Below are positions 8,006 through 15,196 of a stretch of DNA of 64,000 bases, one piece after another. Source of the stretch: Myxococcales bacterium (GTDB lineage Bacteria; Myxococcota_A; UBA796; GCA-2862545); contig JAHQVJ010000248.1 of assembly GCA_019634415.1 (NCBI GenBank), positions 1 through 64,000 on the forward strand, in the 5' to 3' direction. Under the pieces are notes generated by a model. That model was not told the origin of the DNA. It saw only the letters and a list, made by a program, of their open reading frames with translations, and searched no databases. A program made the translations under genes and the position numbers. Positions within the stretch are counted from its first letter, which is position 1; every line of letters starts with the position of its first letter.

Positions 8006-9679
8006 ATGCTCTGGACGTCGTTGGCCACTTGGATCGCGTGCACCCCTCCCGGCAGCGACCCGATGGAGTCCACCGTTCCCCTGATCGAGCGCCTGGATCT
8101 CGCGTCGGCGCGTCCCTCGGCCCCCGCGGGCTGCGCCCCCGCACTGCTCGACCACGACTGCGACGACTGGGTGGACGGCCTCGATCTGGACTGCGATCGG
8201 GTCGTGGATCTGCCGGCGGCCCAGCCGCTGCGGGTGGGCTCCGTCGACGGTCCCCATGCCCTCGATTCCCTGCTTCCCGACGTGGTGGAGGAGGGCGTGC
8301 TCTGGGTTCCGGAGACGCGCGCCTGCGACCAGCCGCGGCGCGTGATCGGCCTGGGGTTCAAGCGGATCCGCGCTCGCTCCACGCAGCCAGATCCGGCACT
8401 GGTCCAGCTTCCGGGAGGGCCGGGGGTACCTCCGCTCGAGCTCGACGATCTGCGCGCCTTGGTGCAGCTGCCCTTGGTCCGAGCGCTCACCGAGCGCCGC
8501 GATCTGGTGCTCACGGAGCAGCGCGGCATGGGCACGCAGCTCGCATCCTCGGGGCTTCGGCTTCCGGGACTTCGCTGCGAGGTGGGTCCGCTGGGGGAGC
8601 TGCCCTATGACGAGCCGCTCACCGAGCCCGCCTACGCGCAGCGAGCGCTCGCTTGGGGCCAGGCCTGCGCCGAGCAGCTGCGGGCCCAGGGCGTGGACCT
8701 GCGCGGCTACAGCCTGCCCGAGATGGCCGACGACATCGAGGCGCTGCGGATCGCCCTCGATGAGCCCGTCATGGCACTGTTCGCGGGCAGCTTCGGCACC
8801 CAGCACGCGCTGGCGGTGCTCGCCCGCCACGAGACCTCGGTGGAGCGCGCCGTGCTCAACGGCGTGGAGGGCCTGTCCCACACCGTGAAGTCTCCCGCCG
8901 CGGTGGACGCGGTGCTGCAGCGGCTGTCGGAGCGACTGGACGAAGACCCCACGGTGCGGGAGGCGCTGGCCGCTGCGGGGGTGGCGGACTTCGCTGCCCT
9001 GATGCGGCTCACCCTGGAGGAGCTGGCGTCGGAGCCCGTGCACGCCACGGTGCGCGAGCCCTTCACCGGTGCTGGGCTGTTCGACGTCACCTACGGAGCG
9101 CTGGACGCGCAGCTCGCCTGGCGCGACGCGATGGGGGCCCGCGCCACGCTGCAGACGCTGCTCGGCGAGGTGCTCGGCGTCTATACGCAGGATCCGGGGG
9201 CGCTCGACGAGCTGGCGGGTCGGGTGGCGCCGCACCGCTTCGAGCCCACCTTCGTGCCCGTCAACTACCTGGTGGACTGCCAGACGGCGGCCAGCGCCGA
9301 GCGGCTCGCGGCGGTGCACGCCGAGGCGGAGGAGGCGGTGTTGGGGCGGGTGTTCGATCTGCCCAAGTTCGGCGACGGCGTCTGCGAGCCCTGGGGGGCG
9401 CCGCTCGGGGACGACGTGCGCACCGAGGTGGTCTCGGACGTGCCCGTGCTCCTGGTGGCCGGCGACCTCGATCCGCGCACCCCCACCGAGAACGCCGAGC
9501 AGGTGCTCGAGGGCCTGTCGCAAGGCCAGCTGCTGCCCGTGCACGGCGTCAGCCACGCGCTGCAGCTCGATGCCGAAGCAGAGGCGGCGTATCGCCAGGC
9601 GGTGCTGGCGTTCCTCGACGGCCAGCCCCTTCCCGTCAAAGCGATCGACGTGCCGTGGGATCTCGCGGCCTTGCCCTGA
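8006..9679 (+). CDS. Alpha/beta hydrolase lipoprotein, proline iminopeptidase/TAP-like
   Basis: I start the protein at ATG 8006 because GGGAGG lies just upstream and the N-terminus then reads as a lipoprotein signal (SLATWIAC, Cys12). An alpha/beta hydrolase follows, with a nucleophile elbow GSFG (Ser262) and a C-terminal TAP-type segment carrying Asp489 (GDLDPRTP) and His517 (GVSHA), a complete triad. TAP-type enzymes are exported peptidases; the substrate here is unknown. An odd feature is the segment at about residues 49-65, HDCDDWVDGLDLDC, which looks like a degenerate MopE metal-binding repeat in front of the hydrolase domain. Confidence 0.8.
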   Translation: MLWTSLATWIACTPPGSDPMESTVPLIERLDLASARPSAPAGCAPALLDHDCDDWVDGLDLDCDRVVDLPAAQPLRVGSVDGPHALDSLLPDVVEEGVLWVPETRACDQPRRVIGLGFKRIRARSTQPDPALVQLPGGPGVPPLELDDLRALVQLPLVRALTERRDLVLTEQRGMGTQLASSGLRLPGLRCEVGPLGELPYDEPLTEPAYAQRALAWGQACAEQLRAQGVDLRGYSLPEMADDIEALRIALDEPVMALFAGSFGTQHALAVLARHETSVERAVLNGVEGLSHTVKSPAAVDAVLQRLSERLDEDPTVREALAAAGVADFAALMRLTLEELASEPVHATVREPFTGAGLFDVTYGALDAQLAWRDAMGARATLQTLLGEVLGVYTQDPGALDELAGRVAPHRFEPTFVPVNYLVDCQTAASAERLAAVHAEAEEAVLGRVFDLPKFGDGVCEPWGAPLGDDVRTEVVSDVPVLLVAGDLDPRTPTENAEQVLEGLSQGQLLPVHGVSHALQLDAEAEAAYRQAVLAFLDGQPLPVKAIDVPWDLAALP

Positions 9680-9696
9680 GGGGGACCGCGAGCGAC

Positions 9697-9720
9697 AGGG
9701 CCTGTCACGAGGGAGGCCCT
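9697..9720 (+). promoter_or_regulatory. Hairpin over the ribosome binding site of the next gene
   Basis: AGGGCCT (9697-9703) pairs with AGGCCCT (9714-9720). The likely ribosome binding site GGGAGG at 9711-9716 lies within the loop and 3' arm, and the GTG start follows at 9722. There is no T-run, so it is not an intrinsic terminator by itself. It could limit translation of the next gene or mark the 3' end of the hydrolase message. Confidence 0.3.
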
Positions 9721-9721
9721 G

Positions 9722-10444
9722 GTGGCTGCGTTTCTGGGTGCGATGGTGGCGGTGCTGGCGCTGGGCCTGTTGGCCGGAGTGCAGCTCGGGTGGTTTCCCC
9801 TCGGGCTCGTGTCCGACGTGGCCGTGGTGGTGGTGGCGGGGGTGGCGCTGATCGGCGTCACCAAGGTGCCGTGGGATCTGTACCTGCAGGCTCGCGCGGT
9901 GCGCGACGAGCAGGCGCGCAGCACCGAGATCGGACTGACGGTGCCCAGCGGCGACAAGCGCATCACGGGTCGGCTGCTGTGGCAGCTGCTGCTGGCGGCC
10001 ATCGCGCTGCACCTGGTGCTCGCCGCGGGGGCGGTCGGAGTGGCGGTGTGGGGGGAGCAGCCGCTGGGTTGGGCGTTCGCTGCTGCCTATGTGGCCGCCA
10101 CCGGGATCCGACCCGCGTGGGCGCTGCACCGCAGGCTGTCGGAGCGCCTCGGCGTGATGCTGAAGCGCGCCACCTACCCGCGCGACGACGTGCTGGAGCT
10201 GAAGCGCCAGATCGCGGAGGTGAAGGATCTAGCGGATCAGGTGCCCGAGATCCGCGAGGGCATGGCGCAGCTACAGCAGTCCATGGAGGAGCAGGAGCGG
10301 CAGCAGCAGGCCCGCTTGCGCGGCCTTCAGCAGCGCTTGGAGGAGCTCACGGGTCACTTCGAGTCCGCCGTCGCCCGAGCCACCGCCGACGCCGACACCC
10401 TGAAGGGGCTGCGGGCGCTGGCGCGCCTCATCAAGCAGGCTTGA
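9722..10444 (+). CDS. Membrane protein with C-terminal coiled coil
   Basis: The protein has 240 residues. Two hydrophobic segments lie near the N-terminus (about 3-22 and 30-46), two more at about 88-125, then a heptad-like coiled coil (about 150-220, rich in Glu, Gln, Leu and Arg). I do not recognise a family. The start GTG 9722 sits directly behind a hairpin that includes the ribosome binding site. It is codirectional with the hydrolase upstream and the FG-GAP lipoprotein downstream, with short gaps. The coiled coil probably faces the cytoplasm and may mediate self-association; that is inference. Confidence 0.7.
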   Translation: MAAFLGAMVAVLALGLLAGVQLGWFPLGLVSDVAVVVVAGVALIGVTKVPWDLYLQARAVRDEQARSTEIGLTVPSGDKRITGRLLWQLLLAAIALHLVLAAGAVGVAVWGEQPLGWAFAAAYVAATGIRPAWALHRRLSERLGVMLKRATYPRDDVLELKRQIAEVKDLADQVPEIREGMAQLQQSMEEQERQQQARLRGLQQRLEELTGHFESAVARATADADTLKGLRALARLIKQA

Positions 10445-10483
10445 TCGTCGCGTATCCGTGTGGATTGCGTCTATCTTCGTGCC

Positions 10484-11752
10484 ATGACACTCCTATGGAT
10501 CGTGATGCTGTCGTGTGGCGCTCCACCCAACACCTCCGAGACGGCGGTGATCGTCACGCCCGCGGAGAATCCGACGTCGTCCACGGCGCACGCCGTCGAA
10601 GACCTCGGCTCCTACGTGGGGGCGTTTCCAGGCAGCTCGTGGATCTTCGACGACGTCACCGGCGATGGAACCGATGATCTGATCGTGTCGGATTACTGGT
10701 CTGCCTCGCTACGGATCGAAGCGGGCCCCGTGCTGGAGGATTCCAGCTGGGAGCTCGATGTGGCGCTGATCACGGGGCATCGAGCGCCCTATCTCAACCC
10801 ACGAGCGGCAGCGGTGGGGGACTTCGATGGCGACGGCGCCACGGATATCCTCGCCAACCTCGAGTCCGTGGGGGGAGGGACGGGCACCCGGTTCGACACC
10901 GAGGGTCAGGTGCTGTTCCTGGCCGGCCCCTTCGGGCCCACTCGAGCGCCGTCCCAGGTCGCCGTCGGGGAGCTGGCGTGGGAGGCCTGGCGCACCTCCT
11001 TCGCGAGCGTAGGGGACCTCGACGAGGATGGAGTGGACGAGTTCGTGCTCGCTTGGGGAGACGGGAGCGTGTACCTGTCCAGCCTCGCTCACGACGGGCC
11101 CTACGACGTGCCGACTGCCCTGGCCCGCGCCGTTCATCCGCCCTACTTCCAGGCTGCCCACCGCATCGTGGAGCGGGTGGGGGACGTCGATGGCGACGGC
11201 CTCGTGGACGTCCTGGTCGTCGACGAGGAGCTACAGCGTTCGTTCGTGGTCTCCACCGCAGCGTGGCAGGGCGACCAGAAGCTGCAGGACATGTCCGGCG
11301 AGCTGACGGGCGGCACCTTGTTCGCAGGAGGCGGAGACGTCGATGGCGACGGCACCGATGATCTGATCGCCGCGCTTCGCACCGAGGCGTGTCTGCTCCT
11401 CGACGTGCCGGTGTCGGGTCGCCTGGACGTGGGAGATCTGCAGCACTGCTGGCCCACCCCCAGAGGCAGCGTCCTGGCGGGCGCGGTGGTTCCGGATCTG
11501 GACGGCGACGGACTCGACGAGGTGGCGCTGTCGTTCAGCTTGGTCGGCGACGCCAGGCGCACGTACGTCTTGTCGGGTGCGGAGGTGCTTCAAGGGGCTG
11601 GGCTGTCCCACGCCATCCTCGTGGTGGAGGGGGCTGGGGAACCCCGCGTGGCCCAGGTCACCTCTCCGCGAGCGTCCGATCTCGTGCTGTCGTCTGCGGA
11701 TGGAACCGTGTGGGTGATCCCCGAGGCCGACTTGCTCGCCGCGCTGCCATGA
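10484..11752 (+). CDS. FG-GAP repeat lipoprotein
   Basis: The start is ATG 10484, giving a short signal peptide and lipobox ending at Cys11 (LLWIVMLSC). The mature part has at least six FG-GAP/integrin-like calcium-binding repeats, each with a DxDxDG core followed by DxL/V: for example VGDFDGDGATDILANL, VGDVDGDGLVDVLVV and VPDLDGDGLDEVALSF. This predicts a seven-bladed beta-propeller on the outer surface or in the periplasm. Such proteins are common in Myxococcota and mostly lack an assigned function. The stop overlaps the next gene's ATG by 4 bases. Confidence 0.85.
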   Translation: MTLLWIVMLSCGAPPNTSETAVIVTPAENPTSSTAHAVEDLGSYVGAFPGSSWIFDDVTGDGTDDLIVSDYWSASLRIEAGPVLEDSSWELDVALITGHRAPYLNPRAAAVGDFDGDGATDILANLESVGGGTGTRFDTEGQVLFLAGPFGPTRAPSQVAVGELAWEAWRTSFASVGDLDEDGVDEFVLAWGDGSVYLSSLAHDGPYDVPTALARAVHPPYFQAAHRIVERVGDVDGDGLVDVLVVDEELQRSFVVSTAAWQGDQKLQDMSGELTGGTLFAGGGDVDGDGTDDLIAALRTEACLLLDVPVSGRLDVGDLQHCWPTPRGSVLAGAVVPDLDGDGLDEVALSFSLVGDARRTYVLSGAEVLQGAGLSHAILVVEGAGEPRVAQVTSPRASDLVLSSADGTVWVIPEADLLAALP

Positions 11753-12912
11753 ACAGCCAGGCGAGCATGCTGGGGTTCTCGTTGGGCAGCCTGTGCCTCG
11801 TGCTGCCGCTGGCCGTGCTCGAGCTGCCCGCCTGGTTGGCCACTGGGCTCGCCGTCGCTCCCCTCGCGCTGGTGATGCTCGGGCAGACCGTGCTCGAGGA
11901 GGCGGTCCAGCGCCGCTGGGTTCGCACGGGCGATGGCCTGGAGCGCCTCGGAGCGTGGTGGTACCTGGGCGTGTGGCTCGCCGGGCTCGTGATCGGGATC
12001 GCGCTCGGCTCCGGTGAGGCGCTGGCCGGGTGGCTGGGCGGCATGCTCGCGTTGCCAGCGATCCACGGCCTCTTCCAGGGGGCGTCGGACCGTGCGCGCG
12101 GCGTGCTCCCCGAGCTCGCAGATCCGTTCGCCGATGGGCGGGCCGTGGCGTCGCCTGAAGGGGCGACGCCTGCAAGCTTGGTGCGGGTGATCGGCGTGGA
12201 CACGCTGGTCATGGGCGGGATCTGCGCTGCCTTCGCGGCGCTGGCGGTGGTCCTCCTGGTGAGGGAAGGCCACAGCACCCAGGGCTGGATCACGCTGCTG
12301 TTCTTCGGCGGGGGGGCGTTCGTGGGGGTGCAGATCGCGGCCACGCGCTGGGCCACCTTCGTTCCGGGGCGGCACCACCGCACCATGGCGCTCTCGCGGC
12401 TGGCCATGGGCATCGGCGGCGGGAGCATGCTGGTGGCGTTGTTCGGCTTCGCCTTGTTCTGGCCGGGGCTCGGGTGGTTCGGGCGAGCGCTGTTGGGCGG
12501 TGCGGGCGTGCTCGCCGTGGGTGCGCTGGTGGTGGCCTTCGTGCGGCGGCTGCGCGGCACGCGGGTGGGGTCCGTGGCCTTCGTGCGCCAGGGCCTGCAG
12601 GTCGTGCACGCGCGGATCGGTGTGGCGGTCTGGCGCTGGGACGACGTGGTGGACCTGCGCATCGTGGACGTCTCCGGCAACCTCGCGGTCGGGGTGGTGC
12701 TGCGCGAGGACGCGCTGCCCGTGCTCCCCGGGCCACCCACGGACGACGTGCTCGCCAAGCTCGCCTCGGCCCGTGGCTGGAGCCGTGGCCTGCACGGCGC
12801 CGATCTGGTGTTCCTGGCCATCCACATGGCCGACCCACCCCGCGCTTGGCTCGAGGAGGCAGCGCTGCTGTGGAGCCGACCGGAGGAGCGCAAGCGACTG
12901 CCTGAGGCCTGA
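11749..12912 (+). CDS. Multi-pass membrane protein, unknown function
   Basis: The start ATG 11749 overlaps the FG-GAP lipoprotein stop (ATGA), so I choose it over longer in-frame possibilities. The 387-residue protein has about seven hydrophobic segments (roughly 8-45, 66-95, 150-190, 220-260) and a soluble C-terminal domain from about 280 with a short PH-like pattern (GSVAFVRQGLQVVHARIGVA, then WRWDDVVDLRIVD). Membrane proteins with one or two helices and a bacterial PH-like domain exist, but the match is weak. Its partner is probably the coupled lipoprotein. Confidence 0.7.
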   Translation: MNSQASMLGFSLGSLCLVLPLAVLELPAWLATGLAVAPLALVMLGQTVLEEAVQRRWVRTGDGLERLGAWWYLGVWLAGLVIGIALGSGEALAGWLGGMLALPAIHGLFQGASDRARGVLPELADPFADGRAVASPEGATPASLVRVIGVDTLVMGGICAAFAALAVVLLVREGHSTQGWITLLFFGGGAFVGVQIAATRWATFVPGRHHRTMALSRLAMGIGGGSMLVALFGFALFWPGLGWFGRALLGGAGVLAVGALVVAFVRRLRGTRVGSVAFVRQGLQVVHARIGVAVWRWDDVVDLRIVDVSGNLAVGVVLREDALPVLPGPPTDDVLAKLASARGWSRGLHGADLVFLAIHMADPPRAWLEEAALLWSRPEERKRLPEA

Positions 12913-12951
12913 GGCGCCGTACCATGCGGTGCGACGGAGACGGGAGAAGCC

Positions 12952-13521
12952 TTGTCGACCACCTCGCTCTTTGCAGAGATCCTCATCATCGGGGCCGGCG
13001 CGGCCCTGGCGGCGTGCGTGTGGATCTGGACCATCCTCGGTGGCGGCCCGCTGCCTTCCCTCGGGGAGGACGCAGGTGCTGTCGGGCTGGCGGCGCTGCC
13101 CTTCGTGTACTTCCTGGGCGTGCTCGTGGATCGCTGGGGCGACGTGCTGTTCACGCCGGTGGACGCGCTGCTGGGGCGGCGGGTCTATCGTGCGGCCTCG
13201 GTGGCAGCGTTCCATGCCGTGTACTTCCCGGATCACCGCCTCGTCCGTGAGGAGTCGGGGCCGCTGTCTGCCGTGCTGGACTACGCCAAGTCGAGGATTC
13301 GGATCTGCCGCGGCTGGGTGGTGAACTCCGCGTTGCTGGCTGCAGGAGTGGGCACGGCCCTGGCGCAGGGGCTGTTCCCCGAGGGCCCCACCGGTGCCCT
13401 CGCTCTGGGAGGGACGGTCGGGGTGGGGTTGGCGAGCCTCGTGGTGGTGCTGCTGGATCGGCGCGAGTACGTGGCGAAGGTCAAGCGCCAGGCAGCCTGG
13501 ATCCGACAGCGCGTCTCCTGA
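12952..13521 (+). CDS. Small membrane protein, unknown function
   Basis: The protein has 189 residues with four hydrophobic segments (about 8-28, 42-60, 122-140, 147-165) and a central amphipathic region with a basic stretch (YAKSRIRICRGW). The start is TTG 12952, chosen because GGGAGAAG lies 5-10 bases upstream and no ATG or GTG fits. I do not recognise the family. It follows the 387-residue membrane protein by 39 bases in the same direction and probably shares its transcript. Confidence 0.65.
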   Translation: MSTTSLFAEILIIGAGAALAACVWIWTILGGGPLPSLGEDAGAVGLAALPFVYFLGVLVDRWGDVLFTPVDALLGRRVYRAASVAAFHAVYFPDHRLVREESGPLSAVLDYAKSRIRICRGWVVNSALLAAGVGTALAQGLFPEGPTGALALGGTVGVGLASLVVVLLDRREYVAKVKRQAAWIRQRVS

Positions 13522-13570
13522 CGCCTGCCGTTGCCTTTGCCTCGGTCGCTGCCATTTGCTCTACTGGGCC

Positions 13571-15196
13571 ATGATCGTCTTCACGCTCTCCTCCGCCATG
13601 GCCGGTACCCTGACCGTCCCCACCCAGTACACGACGCTGGAGGAGGCCGTCGACGAGGCCGCCTCGGGCGACACCATCGTCATCGAGTCCGGTAGCTACG
13701 ACACCTCCGTGATCGTTCGGCGGGACCTGACGGTGGAGGGCCGCGAGGGGGTGACGCTGCGAGGGCACGTCCCCAGCTACGTGATCAAGGTCCTCGAGGG
13801 CGCCGAGCTCACGCTGCGCCAGCTCGACTTCGACGGGCAGGGGGACCGGCGCTGCCTGCAGGTGCAGGACGCGTCCACGCTGATCGTGGAGGACAGCTCC
13901 TTCGCGGGGTGCACGGCCTCGGTGGGGGGGGCCATCATCAGCCAACAGTACGGCAAGGAGGCGCAAGGGAGCGTGACGGTGCGGCGCAGCGTCTTCCGCG
14001 ACGCCGGGGGTATTGCCGAGGACGGTGGCCACATCAGCGTCACCCGGGCCGCCGCGGTGACGGTGGAGGACAGCCACTTCGCCGGGGGTGACGTCGAGGG
14101 CCTCGGTGGGGCCCTGCGGATCGGCGCCGTCGACGTCGTCACGGTGTCGGGCTCCACCTTCGAGAGCAATACGGCGCAGACGGGTGGCGCGCTGCACGCG
14201 TCGAACTTCGACCACGCGAACGTCCAGGGGAACCTGTTCTGCGTCAACCAGGCCAGCGGCGACGGGGGAGCGGTCTTCCTCCAGAGCACGGGGAGCTCGG
14301 CCAGCGCGACCGTGACCGGCAACGTCTTCAGCCGAAATTCCTCGCTGGACGGACGGGGCGGGGCCCTGTTCGCGAACGTTCGCGACAACACGTCCGCGAA
14401 CCTCCACTTCCTCGGGAACGCGGGATCCGTCGGCTCGGCCCTCTTCAGCGACGGAGCCGCTTCCTACCGCAACCTGCTGCTGATGGGGAACGCAGGCGAC
14501 GGAGCCGTCATCGAGTTCGGCGAGTCCGAGCCGAAGGTGGACTACGCGCTGCTCCACGACAACGACGGCCTCGATCCCGAGGTGGGCATCGGGAACACGC
14601 TGCTGGCCGATCCCTTGCTGGAAGGGCCCACGGGATGTGAGCCCGCTGGCTTCGTGCCTGCCCCCGACAGCCCCGTGGTGGACGCAGGCGACCCCGAGCT
14701 GACGGACGTGGACGGCTCTCGCTCCGACATCGGCGCGTTCGGCGGAGCGTCCCCGTTCCTGGGGGTCGACCGGGATGGCGACGGCGACCCCTTCCCCTAC
14801 GACTGCGACGACGAGGACGGCCAGCGGTTCGCCGGTGCCTCCGAGGCGTGCAACGGGGTGGACGACGACTGCGACGGGCAGGTGCCGGACGACGAGCTGG
14901 ACGTCGACGACGATGGGCTGTCGGCCTGTGCCGGCGACTGTGACGACTCCAGCATCACCGTGGGGCCGCACCAGGTCGAGCTGACCTGCGATGGCGTCGA
15001 CAACGACTGCGATGCGGAGACCCTCGACGCCCCCGCGGGGGACTGTGACGTGCCCGGTGGCGACTCGCCCGTCGTGCCAGACGGGGCGGAGGCGGCTCCC
15101 CCAGGCGCGTGGTTCTGCGGCTCCACTGGGGGCTCTTCGGCTCCTGCAGGGGCCGCGCTCGCGCTCCTGCTGCTCGTCGGGCGTCGGCGCGGTTAG
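13571..15196 (+). CDS. Secreted parallel beta-helix protein with MopE repeats and MYXO-CTERM-like tail
   Basis: The start ATG 13571 gives a signal peptide ending near SSAMA. Residues about 20-360 form a right-handed parallel beta-helix of the pectate-lyase/DUF1565 kind, with repeated short turns such as VEDSSFAGC and VEDSHFAGG. Next come two MopE-type metal-binding units (for example CNGVDDDCDGQVPDDELD and CDGVDNDCDAETLD), rich in Asp and Cys. The C-terminus has a Cys (WFCGS), a Gly/Ala/Leu membrane segment and RRRG, which matches the pattern of the myxobacterial MYXO-CTERM sorting signal. It is therefore probably anchored at the cell surface. No catalytic residues are evident. The stop overlaps the convergent flavoprotein gene by 4 bases. 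Confidence 0.85.
   Translation: MIVFTLSSAMAGTLTVPTQYTTLEEAVDEAASGDTIVIESGSYDTSVIVRRDLTVEGREGVTLRGHVPSYVIKVLEGAELTLRQLDFDGQGDRRCLQVQDASTLIVEDSSFAGCTASVGGAIISQQYGKEAQGSVTVRRSVFRDAGGIAEDGGHISVTRAAAVTVEDSHFAGGDVEGLGGALRIGAVDVVTVSGSTFESNTAQTGGALHASNFDHANVQGNLFCVNQASGDGGAVFLQSTGSSASATVTGNVFSRNSSLDGRGGALFANVRDNTSANLHFLGNAGSVGSALFSDGAASYRNLLLMGNAGDGAVIEFGESEPKVDYALLHDNDGLDPEVGIGNTLLADPLLEGPTGCEPAGFVPAPDSPVVDAGDPELTDVDGSRSDIGAFGGASPFLGVDRDGDGDPFPYDCDDEDGQRFAGASEACNGVDDDCDGQVPDDELDVDDDGLSACAGDCDDSSITVGPHQVELTCDGVDNDCDAETLDAPAGDCDVPGGDSPVVPDGAEAAPPGAWFCGSTGGSSAPAGAALALLLLVGRRRG

Noticed and set aside
9697..9720. Intrinsic terminator after the hydrolase gene
   Set aside because: The hairpin is present but there is no following T-run, so it is listed as a possible regulatory hairpin only.
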